Source of the DNA: Pseudoxanthomonas sp. PXM02
GTDB lineage: Bacteria; Pseudomonadota; Gammaproteobacteria; Xanthomonadales; Xanthomonadaceae
Assembly (NCBI RefSeq): GCF_014851805.1
Contig: NZ_JACVAK010000001.1
Location: 1,550,001 to 1,614,000, forward strand
Direction of reading: 5' to 3'
DNA: 64,000 nt
Positions 39,394 through 48,421 of the stretch are shown in pieces (position 1 is the stretch's first letter; each line of letters begins with the position of its first letter). The notes beneath the pieces are model-generated. The model did not search any database, had not been told where the DNA came from, and was given only the letters and a program-made list of their open reading frames with translations. The position numbers were made by a program, and so were the translations under genes.

Positions 39394-40133
39394 TGAGCTT
39401 CCCCGTCCGCGCCATCACCCTCGACCTCGACGACACCCTCTGGCCGTTCGCCCCCATCGGCGCCCGGATCGAACGCGTGCTCGACGACTGGCTGCGCGAA
39501 CACAGCCCCGCCACCGCCGACATGTTCCCCGTCGACCGCATGCGCGCCGTGCGCGAGGACATCTTCCTCGCCCACCCGCAGTACAAGCACGACCTCAGCC
39601 GCCTGCGCCGCATGACCCTGGAACACGCCCTGCGCGAGAGCGGCGCCGACATGGCGCTGCTGGAACCGGCCTACGAAACCTTCTACGCCGCGCGCAACCA
39701 GGTCGAGTACTACCCCGACGCCCTGGCCGCGCTGGAGCGCATCGCCGCCCGCTTGCCGGTCGCCGCCGTGACGAACGGCAACGCCGACCTGCAGCGCATC
39801 GGCCTGACCCATCTGTTCAAGCACCAGATCCACTCGCGCGAACATGGCGCCGCCAAGCCGGACGCCAGCATCTTCCACGCCGCCTGCGACCTGCTCGACG
39901 TGCCGCCGGCCGAGGTGCTGCACGTCGGCGACCACATCGAGATGGATGTGGTCGGTGCCTTGCATGCCGGCTTGCGCAGTTGCTGGATCAACCGTCCGGA
40001 AGACCACGACGGGATACCGCAGGCGTGGCCGCACGACGCGCTGCGCCCCGACCTGGAATTCAACACGCTGACCGCGCTGGCCGACTGGCTGGACGCCCAC
40101 CCCGATTTCGCCACGGAACACGCCGCCGCATGA
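39393..40133 (+). CDS. HAD-superfamily hydrolase (YjjG/Gph-like)
   Basis: The 246-residue protein has all four HAD motifs: nucleophile in ITLDLDDTLWPF, motif II in AAVTNGNADL, Lys in AAKPDASIF and the Asp pair in VGDHIEMDVVGA. A helical cap lies between motifs I and II. Members dephosphorylate nucleotides, phosphoglycolate or sugar phosphates; the specific substrate is unknown. Its last codon overlaps the start of the M17 peptidase gene (ATGA), so the two are translationally coupled. The -10 at 39380 suggests a leaderless transcript. Confidence 0.85.
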   Translation: MSFPVRAITLDLDDTLWPFAPIGARIERVLDDWLREHSPATADMFPVDRMRAVREDIFLAHPQYKHDLSRLRRMTLEHALRESGADMALLEPAYETFYAARNQVEYYPDALAALERIAARLPVAAVTNGNADLQRIGLTHLFKHQIHSREHGAAKPDASIFHAACDLLDVPPAEVLHVGDHIEMDVVGALHAGLRSCWINRPEDHDGIPQAWPHDALRPDLEFNTLTALADWLDAHPDFATEHAAA

Positions 40134-41500
40134 GCGCTGCCCTCGCCTACACCGATTCCTCCACCCACGCGCGTCCGCTGCACGTACTGGAGCGCACCCA
40201 CCTGACCGCATGGCGCGCGACGCAGTCGCCGGCGGTGAACGCCTGGATCGAGGCGCAGAACTTCTCCGCCTCGGCCGGTTCGCTGCTGTTGCTGCCTGGC
40301 GAAGACGGACTGGCCGGCGCGGTGATCGGCATCGGCGATCCGCTCGACCCGTATGCCTACGCGCACGCGCCCTTTGGGCTGCCGGCGGGCGACTGGGAGA
40401 TCGCGGGCGACCTGTCCGATGACGCCCGCGTCGCGCTGCAGCTCGGCTGGGGCCTGGGCAGTTACAAGTTCGATCGCTACAAGCAGCCGCCGCGCAAGCC
40501 GGCGCGCCTGGTGCTGCCACAGGCCGATGCCGAAGCGCTGGACCTGCTGGCCGCCAGCGTGCAGGTGCGCGACCTGGTCAACACGCCGACCGAGCACATG
40601 GGTCCGGACGAACTGGAAGCCGCGGTGCGCGAGCTCGCCGCCACGCACGGCGCCGAGGTGGACGTCGTCGCCGGCGATGCGCTGCTGGCGCAGAACTTTC
40701 CCGCCCTCCATGCCGTCGGCCGCGCCTCGCACCGCGCGCCGCGCCTGATCGCGCTGCGCTGGGGCGATGCGTCGCGACCGCACGTGGCGGTGGTCGGCAA
40801 GGGCGTGTGCTTCGACACCGGCGGCCTGGACATCAAGCCGGCCGACGGCATGCGCCATATGAAGAAGGACATGGGCGGCGCCGCGCACGCGATCGCGCTG
40901 GCGCGCCTGGTGATGGCGCGCAACCTGCCGGTCCGGCTGACGCTGCTGGTGCCGGCGGTGGAGAACAGCATCGGTCCCAATGCGTTCCGTCCGGGCGAAG
41001 TGATCGCCACGCGCAAGGGCGTCAGCGTCGAGATCGACAACACCGATGCCGAAGGCCGCGTGATCCTGTGCGATGCGCTGACCTATGCCGGCGAGCAGTC
41101 GCCGGAGCTGCTGCTGGACTTCGCCACGCTGACCGGCGCGGCGCGCATCGCACTGGGCCCGGACCTGCCGGCGCTGTTCGCGAACGACGACACCGTCGCC
41201 CACGACTGGATCGCCGCCGGCGAGCGCATGCGCGATCCGGTGTGGCGCATGCCGCTGTGGCGTCCGTACCTGCGCTATTTGACCAGCGGCATCGCCGACC
41301 TGGCCAATGCGGGTTCGCGCATGGCCGGCGCTGTGACGGCGGCGCTGTACCTGGAACGCTTCGTGCCGGACGGCATGAAGTGGGCGCACCTGGACGTGTA
41401 CGCCTGGAACGACAGCGACCGCGCCGGACGCCCGGCCGGCGGTGAAGCGCTGGCGCTGCGCAGCGCCTATGCGATGCTGAAGGCGCGATACGGATCCTGA
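40130..41500 (+). CDS. Leucyl aminopeptidase family protein (M17, PepA-like)
   Basis: A 456-residue metallopeptidase that begins inside the previous gene's stop (ATGA). Catalytic lysines and metal ligands are in VGKGVCFDTGGLDIKPADGM and the NTDAEGRVILCDAL loop; both are M17 hallmarks. The N-terminal 160 residues (AFVERTHL...ASVQVRDLVNTPTEHMGP) are the usual alpha/beta accessory domain. M17 enzymes remove N-terminal residues from peptides in the cytoplasm and form hexamers. Coupling to the HAD phosphatase suggests coordinate expression, although a shared pathway is not evident. Confidence 0.9.
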   Translation: MSAALAYTDSSTHARPLHVLERTHLTAWRATQSPAVNAWIEAQNFSASAGSLLLLPGEDGLAGAVIGIGDPLDPYAYAHAPFGLPAGDWEIAGDLSDDARVALQLGWGLGSYKFDRYKQPPRKPARLVLPQADAEALDLLAASVQVRDLVNTPTEHMGPDELEAAVRELAATHGAEVDVVAGDALLAQNFPALHAVGRASHRAPRLIALRWGDASRPHVAVVGKGVCFDTGGLDIKPADGMRHMKKDMGGAAHAIALARLVMARNLPVRLTLLVPAVENSIGPNAFRPGEVIATRKGVSVEIDNTDAEGRVILCDALTYAGEQSPELLLDFATLTGAARIALGPDLPALFANDDTVAHDWIAAGERMRDPVWRMPLWRPYLRYLTSGIADLANAGSRMAGAVTAALYLERFVPDGMKWAHLDVYAWNDSDRAGRPAGGEALALRSAYAMLKARYGS

Positions 41501-41545
41501 TCGCCCCGCCGGGGCGCCGGCGTCATCGTGCAGGGAGCGCACACC

Positions 41546-42595
41546 GTGTTGAGCACACTCCGATCATTGGTCCGGCTGATCACGTGGGTCGCCGGTTTCG
41601 CCCTGCTGATGGCCACCATCCTGTGGTTCAAGGCGCGGAACGGTGGCGATCCGATCTCCTCCCGTCTTGAGCTCACCTGGATCCTGTCCGCGACGGTATT
41701 GGCGGCGTCGGCGCTGGTCGGCATCGCGATCACCGGTCTGATCCGCGACCGCAGCCGGCAGGAGCAGGACGCCCTCGACCACACCGGCGTGTTCGAAGCC
41801 TCCGCGAGTGCCCGCCACATGATCCTGCTGGCCGGCCTGTGCCTGCTGTTCGGCGTCGGCGCCTGGGCGGCCCTGATGAGCAATCGGGCCGGTCTGGCAC
41901 TGCTGGCGCTGGGCCTGCTGGTGGTGATGATCGCCGTGAGCTGGAGCCTGTTGCGCCAGGTATGGCGCCAGGGGCCGATGCTCAGGATCGATCGCCAGGG
42001 CATCGATCACGCCCTGTACGGCCCCATCCCGTGGGACGACGTGATCGGCCTGACGCTGCAGACGATCCGGGTAAGGCACAACACCGTGCATACCTTGTGG
42101 CTCGGCGTCCGCACCCCCTACCGCTACCTGCGCCACGCGTCCGGTCCGGTGCGCTGGATCAACGAACAGCGCTCACACCGCCATGCGTCGTTCGGTCCGC
42201 TGCCCATCCCGCTCAATACGCTGGACAAGGACGCCGAGCATATCCATCACTGCGCCCGCGCCTTGCGCGAGACGCACGCGGCTCCGCTGCTTCCGCACTG
42301 GAGTACCGGCATGCGCGATGCGGAGATCGCTACCTGGCTGGAATCGCACGCGCTGCAGGATGAGTTGCGGGACATCGCCGACGAGCTTGAAGCGTCAGAC
42401 CCCGACGAACAGCCGGCGGCGATGGCGCGGTTCGATGCCCGCATCAAGGCCTATGCCGCCCGCAGCGAGGCCTTGCGCCCCCATGTCCGGAACGCGCTCG
42501 ACGCGTCGGCGCAACGGATGGCGCGGACGAAGAAGACCCTCTGGATCCTGAGCGCGATAGCCGCCTTCCTCGTGCTGCTGCGCATCCTGACGTAG
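41546..42595 (+). CDS. Membrane protein with a PH-like domain
   Basis: I place the start at GTG 41546, as AGGGAG lies eight bases before it; GTG 41528 is in frame. The 349-residue protein has four hydrophobic segments in the first half (LITWVAGFALLMATIL, LSATVLAASALVGIAITGLI, ILLAGLCLLFGVGAWAAL, LALLALGLLVVMIAVSW). A beta-rich stretch of the PH-like kind follows (MLRIDRQGIDHALYGPIPWDDVIGLTLQTI). A last helix (LWILSAIAAFLVLLRIL) closes it. No homologue with known function comes to mind. Confidence 0.65.
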   Translation: MLSTLRSLVRLITWVAGFALLMATILWFKARNGGDPISSRLELTWILSATVLAASALVGIAITGLIRDRSRQEQDALDHTGVFEASASARHMILLAGLCLLFGVGAWAALMSNRAGLALLALGLLVVMIAVSWSLLRQVWRQGPMLRIDRQGIDHALYGPIPWDDVIGLTLQTIRVRHNTVHTLWLGVRTPYRYLRHASGPVRWINEQRSHRHASFGPLPIPLNTLDKDAEHIHHCARALRETHAAPLLPHWSTGMRDAEIATWLESHALQDELRDIADELEASDPDEQPAAMARFDARIKAYAARSEALRPHVRNALDASAQRMARTKKTLWILSAIAAFLVLLRILT

Positions 42596-42657
42596 CGACC
42601 CTGCGTCGGCAGGCACCATTGCTGTGCACTACGGGACTGCGCGACGCCGAAGGCGCG

Positions 42658-44370
42658 CTACGGCGCCACGGCCTGCACCACGGCGACATCGGTCGCCGCA
42701 ATCTCCACCCGGTTGCGGCCGGCGTGCTTGGCGCGGTACAGCGCCACGTCGGCCTGCCGCAACAGCGTATCGCCCAGTCCACCATGCTGCGGGAACATCG
42801 CGACGCCGATGGACACGGTGACGTGCGGCAGCTCCTGGCCCAAATGGACGACGCGCATGCCTTCCACGCCGGCGCGGATCGCCTCGGCGCGCGCCTGCAC
42901 GGTGATCGGGTCGGCTTCGGGCAGGATCAGGGTGAATTCTTCGCCGCCGTAACGGCAGGCGATGTCCTCGTCGCGCGAGAGCGCCTGCAGCAGGCGGCCG
43001 AACTCGGCCAGCAGGGCGTCGCCGCCGGCATGTCCGTGCACGTCGTTGAAGCGCTTGAAGTGGTCCACGTCCAGCATCATCAGGCCCAGCGGCATGCCGC
43101 GGCGCTCGCAGCGCGCCAGTTCGCGCGCCAGCGACTCTTCCAGGTAGCGCCGGTTGAACAGGCCGGTCAACGGTTCGCGGATGGACTGCACGCGCAGGCG
43201 CGACTGCAGTTCCAGGCTGGACAGCGCCATCGACAGCTGCTCGGCCGCGGTCTTCACCAGGTCCATGCGGGCGAGGAAGGCGTCATCGTGCGCCGACAGG
43301 TACAGCAGGCCCAGCTGGCTGCCCTGGGCGATCAATGGCACGCAGACGTAGGTCGGCGTGGCACCGAGCGTCGGGGTGGTGACGTGCGCGCACGGCAGCA
43401 GCTCATGGTGGGCGCGATGCACGTGCGGCTGTCCGCGGCGCAGCGCCCAGCAATCCGGCAGCGGGAACATCGCCGGACCGTTGAGCGCGTGTTCGCCCCA
43501 GTGGGCGACCTCTTCGGCGTAATCCTGCGAGGCGCGCACGCGGTACAGCGTGCCGCCGGTGTCCGGCAGCAGGCGCGAGAAGTACTGCGTGGCCAGACCG
43601 ACCGCTTCTTCCACGCTCACGCAGCTCTGCAGCATGCCGCCGTAGCGGCTGAGCTCGTTGAGGTCGGTGCCCTGGCGTTCGAGCGCATCGATGTTGTCCA
43701 GCAGCTCGGCGCGCGCCAGGTCACCGGCGTCCTCGGCGCGTGCGCGGTGACGGATCTCCGCGGCCAACCAGCCATACACCACGGCGATGATGACCAGGCC
43801 GAGCGGAATGCCCAGGATCGCCAGCGCGCGCAGCAGATTGGCGCTGTCGCGACTGGACTCCGCGCGGAGCACCAGCAGCTCGGTTTCATTGGCCACCAGC
43901 TGGCGCGCCTGCGCACGCAATGCGGCGGACGTCTGGCGCACCTGCTTGCCGATGGAGCGCTGCGCGGCCGGAAGGCCGCCGATCGCATAGTTGCCCAGCG
44001 TGGCGTCGATCTGGCCCAGGCGACGCTCGATCTCGATCTTCCATGCCAGCACCAGTCGGCTCTGCTCGGGGTTGTCGCGCACCAGGTCCTGCAGGTTCGC
44101 GATCATGCCGGGCAGTTCATCGCGGCTGCGCTGGTAGTCGGCGAGGTAGCCCACGTCGGCCGTCAGCAGGTAACCGCGCTGCGCCGATTCGCCGTCGCGC
44201 AGGTGGGCCTCCACCGCGCCGACGAGTGCGATCACCTCATTGGTATGGGAGACGCGACCGGCATCGTAGATGAAGCGGTGCGCACCCAGCACGACCCCGA
44301 CGCCGACCGCGACGAAGATCAGCGCGGCGGCGAGCAGGCCGAGGCGGTTGGCGAGACGACGCTTGGGCAT
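42658..44370 (-). CDS. Diguanylate cyclase with CHASE3-like and GAF-like sensor regions
   Basis: The start ATG 44370 gives 570 residues. An N-terminal membrane helix (LGLLAAALIFVAVGVGVVLGA) is followed by a CHASE3-like periplasmic helical domain, a second membrane helix (LGIPLGLVIIAVVYGWL), and a GAF-like domain (RYGGMLQSCVSVEEAVGLATQYFSRLL...YVCVPLIAQGSQLGLLYLSA). The GGDEF domain has an active A-site (YGGEEF) and the inhibitory I-site RxxD five residues upstream (RDED). It should convert two GTP to c-di-GMP at the inner membrane. Confidence 0.88.
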   Translation of the reverse strand: MPKRRLANRLGLLAAALIFVAVGVGVVLGAHRFIYDAGRVSHTNEVIALVGAVEAHLRDGESAQRGYLLTADVGYLADYQRSRDELPGMIANLQDLVRDNPEQSRLVLAWKIEIERRLGQIDATLGNYAIGGLPAAQRSIGKQVRQTSAALRAQARQLVANETELLVLRAESSRDSANLLRALAILGIPLGLVIIAVVYGWLAAEIRHRARAEDAGDLARAELLDNIDALERQGTDLNELSRYGGMLQSCVSVEEAVGLATQYFSRLLPDTGGTLYRVRASQDYAEEVAHWGEHALNGPAMFPLPDCWALRRGQPHVHRAHHELLPCAHVTTPTLGATPTYVCVPLIAQGSQLGLLYLSAHDDAFLARMDLVKTAAEQLSMALSSLELQSRLRVQSIREPLTGLFNRRYLEESLARELARCERRGMPLGLMMLDVDHFKRFNDVHGHAGGDALLAEFGRLLQALSRDEDIACRYGGEEFTLILPEADPITVQARAEAIRAGVEGMRVVHLGQELPHVTVSIGVAMFPQHGGLGDTLLRQADVALYRAKHAGRNRVEIAATDVAVVQAVAP

Positions 44371-44475
44371 TCCGTGTGGGGTGCGGAAATCGATGACGGG
44401 AAGACTAGGTCGCGTCGCGCCAGGAGACAACCCGGCGCACACTCGAAGTGCCAACTGCGGCACATCTTCGCGCGG

Positions 44476-45078
44476 TTACAGCCAGCCGCGCTGGCGCGCC
44501 ATCCGATACGCCTCGATGCGGTTGGCCACACCCAGCTTGCCGATCGCTTCGGACAGGTAGTTGCGCACCGTGCCCTGCGAGAGGTTCAACTGCTTGGCGA
44601 TGTCGCCCGCCGACTGGCCCTCGCCGGCCAGCCGCAGTACCTGGCGTTCGCGGTCGTTGAGCGGGTCGGCATCGGACCACGCTTCCAGCGCGAGTTGCGG
44701 ATCGATCGCACGACCGCCGCGATGCACCTTGCGCAGCGCCTCGGCCAGGTCTTCGGCCGGCGCATCCTTCAACAGATAGCCGGACACGCCGGCATCGAGC
44801 GCCCGCCGCAGGAAGCCGCCACGGGCGAACGTGGTGACGATGACGACCTTGCACACCATCTCATGGCGCTGGATGCGCTGGGCGAGTTCGAGCCCGCTCA
44901 GACCCGGCATCTCGATGTCGGTGACCAGCAGGTCGGGCTTCAACCGCTGCAGATCGCGCCACGCGGCTTCGCCGTCTGCGGCACTGCCGACGACCTCGAT
45001 GTCGCTTTCCATGCCCAGCAGCGCGGTCAATGCGCCCCGCACCATGGCCTGGTCTTCGGCAAGCAGTACGCGGATCAT
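44476..45078 (-). CDS. NarL/DesR-type response regulator
   Basis: A 200-residue regulator from ATG 45078. Receiver residues are complete: acidic pair in LLAEDQ, phospho-acceptor Asp in LLVTDIEMPG, Thr/Lys in VTTFARGG and YLLKDAPAEDL. The LuxR-type helix-turn-helix is ERQVLRLAGEGQSAGDIAKQLNLSQGTVRNYLSEAIGKLG. It should be phosphorylated by the DesK-type kinase encoded upstream (197-base gap holding a REP pair). Members of this family control membrane or cell-wall stress genes; likely targets are the adjacent ABC exporter genes. Confidence 0.9.
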   Translation of the reverse strand: MIRVLLAEDQAMVRGALTALLGMESDIEVVGSAADGEAAWRDLQRLKPDLLVTDIEMPGLSGLELAQRIQRHEMVCKVVIVTTFARGGFLRRALDAGVSGYLLKDAPAEDLAEALRKVHRGGRAIDPQLALEAWSDADPLNDRERQVLRLAGEGQSAGDIAKQLNLSQGTVRNYLSEAIGKLGVANRIEAYRMARQRGWL

Positions 45079-45178
45079 CGGCACGTCGTGGTGGAAGGGA
45101 TGCGCGACACGCTAGCAAATCGTGCGGGGTCTTGGGAGGCATCTCCCCTTCACCCGGTGACGAAGCGGAGAGTTCCGA

Positions 45179-45291
45179 TGTGGGAGCGACGTAAGTCGCG
45201 ATCGCATGAAGTCCGCGTCCGGGCGCCTCGCCACGTTTCCACACCTCTGAACCATCCGGGATATTGCATCGCGACTTACGTCGCTCCCACA
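45179..45291. repeat. REP pair that overlaps the end of the histidine kinase gene
   Basis: The left arm (45179-45202) and the right arm (45268-45291) are perfect 24-base inverted copies of the TGTGGGAGCGACG... repeat. The right arm provides the kinase's last codons and its TAA stop at 45276-45278. Between the arms are 65 bases of low-complexity sequence. A copy of the same family lies at 37323-37439. Confidence 0.8.
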
Positions 45292-46481
45292 CCTGCTTCC
45301 GTGCTCGCTGACTGCCGCTCGACCGAATCAGCCATCTCCCGCGACGGCAGCGGCAACGTGATCTCCACGCTCGTGCCCTGCCTCAGTGTCGAATCGACAC
45401 GCAGGCGTCCGCCGCGTGACTCGACCCGTTCGCGCATGCCGGCCAGGCCGTTCCCCGGCACGGCGGCGCTGCCGACGCCGTTGTCGCGGATGCGCAGGTG
45501 CACGTGGTCGGGCGTGGACGTCAGCGACACCTCGGCGAGCGTGGCGCGCGCATGACGCTGGATGTTGGTCACCGCTTCGCGCAGCGCCAGGGCGAGCACG
45601 GTTTCCAGATCGGGTGGCACCACGGCCTCCTGCGCGTCGTAACGCAGGGTGACGCCGTCCGACTCCAGCAGCAGCTTCGCGGAGGCCAGTTCGGCCGCCA
45701 GTCCGGCGGCACGGATGCCGGTCACCGCACGACGGACCTGCGCCAGCGCATCGCGGGCGACGCGACTGACCTCGGTGATCTCGTTGCGCGCCGCCTGTGG
45801 ATCGCGCTCGATCAATCGCCCCGCAAGATCGGACTTCAGCGCCACCAGCGACAGCGTGTGCCCGAGCAGGTCGTGCAGATCGCGGCCGATGCGTTCGCGT
45901 TCGGCCAGTGCGGCGAGGCGGCGGACTTCGTCGTGCGACAGCTTCAGCTCGGCGCGCTTGCGCACCGTCTCGGACTGGAAGTAATTGCCGGTGAATACCG
46001 CCACCGAGATGATCGCGGTCACTGCCGGCACGAACGCCGGGAATCCCAACCATGCCGCCATGCCGCAGTAGCCGGCCAGCAGCACCAGCAGCGCGCCGAC
46101 GCGTGTCCACAAGCTGCCCGGCAGCAGCGCCACGAACGCCGCCGCGTAGATCACGTAGGTGTTGGAGAACGCATTGAACGACATCAGGCCGTAGCCCAGC
46201 GCAGCGATGCCCAGCGTGCACAGCACGCGCGTCATCGCGCTGCCGCGGTACGCCAGGAAATACATAGGCAGGAACACGGCCACGGACAGCAGCGTGGGCC
46301 ACAGGTACCAGCGCACGCTCTGGCCCCAGTTGGCATTGGATGGCACTAGCACCGGCACGAACAGGAACACGAGGTAGCCGAGCAGGAAGATCGGCATCCA
46401 GCCGAGGCCGAGCGCCTCCGGCACCAGGCGATCCCGCAGGCGGGTCAGCGTGCGCAGCCATGGGGAAGTGGAAAGATTCAT
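45276..46481 (-). CDS. DesK-type sensor histidine kinase
   Basis: AGGAG six bases before ATG 46481 fixes the start; 401 residues. About five or six transmembrane segments fill residues 25-180 (MPIFLLGYLVFLFVPVLV, WPTLLSVAVFLPMYFLAY, VIYAAAFVALLPG and others). The dimerisation/phosphoacceptor helix is ERERIGRDLHDLLGHTLSLVA, with His of the HisKA_3 type. ATP-binding N and G boxes are AVTNIQRHA and IRDNGVG...GNGLAGMRERV. The last five residues (GVGAT) are encoded inside a REP element. It pairs with the downstream DesR-like regulator. Confidence 0.9.
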   Translation of the reverse strand: MNLSTSPWLRTLTRLRDRLVPEALGLGWMPIFLLGYLVFLFVPVLVPSNANWGQSVRWYLWPTLLSVAVFLPMYFLAYRGSAMTRVLCTLGIAALGYGLMSFNAFSNTYVIYAAAFVALLPGSLWTRVGALLVLLAGYCGMAAWLGFPAFVPAVTAIISVAVFTGNYFQSETVRKRAELKLSHDEVRRLAALAERERIGRDLHDLLGHTLSLVALKSDLAGRLIERDPQAARNEITEVSRVARDALAQVRRAVTGIRAAGLAAELASAKLLLESDGVTLRYDAQEAVVPPDLETVLALALREAVTNIQRHARATLAEVSLTSTPDHVHLRIRDNGVGSAAVPGNGLAGMRERVESRGGRLRVDSTLRQGTSVEITLPLPSREMADSVERQSASTEAGVGAT

Positions 46482-46509
46482 CGACGACTCCTTGCGCCTG
46501 CGCGCCGGC

Positions 46510-47268
46510 TCAGGATGCCAGCCGGCGACGCGCCAGCAGGAAGAACACCACCGTGATCGCGACCAGCACACCGGCATGCAGCAGCAGCGGACGCCCCGCA
46601 TCCACGCCGACCACCTTCTGCGCGACCTGCGCCAGATGATACGCGGGCCATGCGGGCGCGGCGGTCTGCAGGAACGACGGTAGCATGCTCAACGGCACCC
46701 ACAGGCCCGACAGGAACGCCATCGGCAGGTAGACCAGGTTGATCAGCGCGGGCGCGCCGCGACCACTCACCAGCGTGCCCAGCCACAGGCCCAGCGCACT
46801 GAAAGGCAGCACGCCGACCAGGCAGGTGGCGACCAGCGCCAGCCATTGCAGCCCCGTCAGGTGCACGCCGGCCACGCCGATCGCCAGCACCGCGAGCAGC
46901 AGCAGGATGATGGCCGCGAACAGCACGGCCATCGCCATCTTCGCCACCAGGTACGCGCCCGGTGGCATCGGCTGTGCGCGCTTCAGCGTCAGCAGGCCTT
47001 GTTCGCGATCCATCGCGACGGTGACGCCGAAACCGAACAGCGCCACGCCCATCACCCCGAACACGCTGTAACCCGCCAGCATGTACTGCGCGGCGGCCGG
47101 GCCGCCCTTGCCGCCCAGCAGCACGCCGAACAGCAGATAGAACACCGGCGGGAACAGCAGGCACGGCAACGAGAACGACGGTGTGCGCAGCAGGCGCAGG
47201 AACTCGTAGCGCGCTTCCAGCACATAGGCGCGCGTAGAGGAGAACGGAACGGCGGCGGTCGTATCCAT
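46510..47268 (-). CDS. ABC-2 type transporter permease
   Basis: A 252-residue inner-membrane protein with six hydrophobic segments (SFSLPCLLFPPVFYLLFGVLL, AGYSVFGVMGVALFGFGVTVA, VAKMAMAVLFAAIILLLLAVLAIG, WLALVATCLVGVLPFSALGLWLG, ALINLVYLPMAFLSGLWVPLSM, LLHAGVLVAITVVFFLL). The AALINLVYLPMAFLSGLWVPLS motif is typical of ABC-2 exporters. Its start overlaps the ATPase stop (TGATG), and the kinase gene follows 28 bases later. With the ATPase it probably exports a drug, lipid or peptide under DesKR-type control. Confidence 0.88.
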   Translation of the reverse strand: MDTTAAVPFSSTRAYVLEARYEFLRLLRTPSFSLPCLLFPPVFYLLFGVLLGGKGGPAAAQYMLAGYSVFGVMGVALFGFGVTVAMDREQGLLTLKRAQPMPPGAYLVAKMAMAVLFAAIILLLLAVLAIGVAGVHLTGLQWLALVATCLVGVLPFSALGLWLGTLVSGRGAPALINLVYLPMAFLSGLWVPLSMLPSFLQTAAPAWPAYHLAQVAQKVVGVDAGRPLLLHAGVLVAITVVFFLLARRRLAS

Positions 47269-48188
47269 CAGGCGGCTTCCTGGTTGGCGGCATCACGGGT
47301 AAGGGCAAGGAAGGCCTCGGCCAGGCCGGCGCGCTGGACTTCCAGATCGGACAGCGCCGGGTCCTCGGCCAGCAGGCGACGGACGACGGACTCGGCGGCG
47401 TCGGCGATGACCTCGAGCCGCGCGCCGTCGCGTTGCGCCAGCTGCACGCCGGGCCAGCCCTGCACCAGCGCCGTCGGCAGCGCACTGATGCAGCGGATGC
47501 GACGCTGGGCGACGTGCGCCCGGATCTGCGCGACCGAGCCTTCGGCGACCACGCGACCGTGGTTCACCACCACCACGCGGTCGGCCAGCGCTTCCGCTTC
47601 CTCCAGGTAGTGCGTGGTCAGCAGCACCGCACAACCTTGTGCACTCAGTTCGCGGATCGCTTTCCAGAGCGTCTGCCGCGCATCGATGTCGAGGCCGGTG
47701 GTCGGCTCGTCGAGGAACAGCAGCTCCGGCCGGCCACACACCGCCAGCGCGAACTGCACGCGACGCTGCTGGCCACCGGACAGCTGGCCGTAGCCGCGCT
47801 CCATCAGGCCGTCGAGGCCGGCCAGCGCGACCAGGTCGGCCACGCTGCGCGGTTGCGGGTAGTAGGCGCGCGTCAGGTCGATCAGCTCGCGTACCTTCAA
47901 CGTGTCGGGCACGGCGGCGCTCTGCAGCATCACGCCGGCGCGGCGACGCGCGGCCAGCGACTGCGGCGGCAGGCCGAACAGCTCGGCGGTGCCGGCATCG
48001 GCGCGCTGCAGGCCCAGCAGCAGGCCGATCGCGGTGCTCTTGCCCGCGCCGTTGGGACCGAGCAGCGCCAGCACCTGGCCGGCAGGCAGCGCCAAGTCCA
48101 GGCCGTCCAACGCCAGGGTCTTGCCATAGTGGTGCCGCACGCCGCGCAGGCGGGCCAGCGGTGCGGAGGTCAGGCTTGCCACGTTCAT
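47268..48188 (-). CDS. ABC transporter ATP-binding protein (ABC-2 exporter)
   Basis: A 306-residue ATPase with Walker A LLGPNGAGKST, Q-loop MLQSAAVPD, signature QLSGGQQRR and Walker B LLFLDEPTTGLD, H-loop LTTHYLEEAEAL. The extra C-terminal 80 residues (RIRCISALPTALVQ...) are the usual regulatory tail of DrrA/NodI/CcmA-type exporters. It is the first gene of the operon that continues with the permease and the DesKR-like two-component pair. The substrate is unknown. Confidence 0.9.
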   Translation of the reverse strand: MNVASLTSAPLARLRGVRHHYGKTLALDGLDLALPAGQVLALLGPNGAGKSTAIGLLLGLQRADAGTAELFGLPPQSLAARRRAGVMLQSAAVPDTLKVRELIDLTRAYYPQPRSVADLVALAGLDGLMERGYGQLSGGQQRRVQFALAVCGRPELLFLDEPTTGLDIDARQTLWKAIRELSAQGCAVLLTTHYLEEAEALADRVVVVNHGRVVAEGSVAQIRAHVAQRRIRCISALPTALVQGWPGVQLAQRDGARLEVIADAAESVVRRLLAEDPALSDLEVQRAGLAEAFLALTRDAANQEAA

Positions 48189-48421
48189 GCGACGGTCCCG
48201 TCGGAAGGTGTGGCCATCCTGCGCGCCGACGCGGCGTGTGATGAGTGCGGCTCCTCAGGCGAATCAGGTGACAGTTGTCACTGGGACGCCGGCCGGTGCT
48301 GGCCCACGATGCGCCCCGTGGCAGGCCCGGGCCGCCCCCGATCGCACGAAGTGACTTCCGGCAACTAGGCTTCCGTTACCCTTGCTGGTCACACTTTCCC
48401 GCATTCACCGTCTGGATACGC

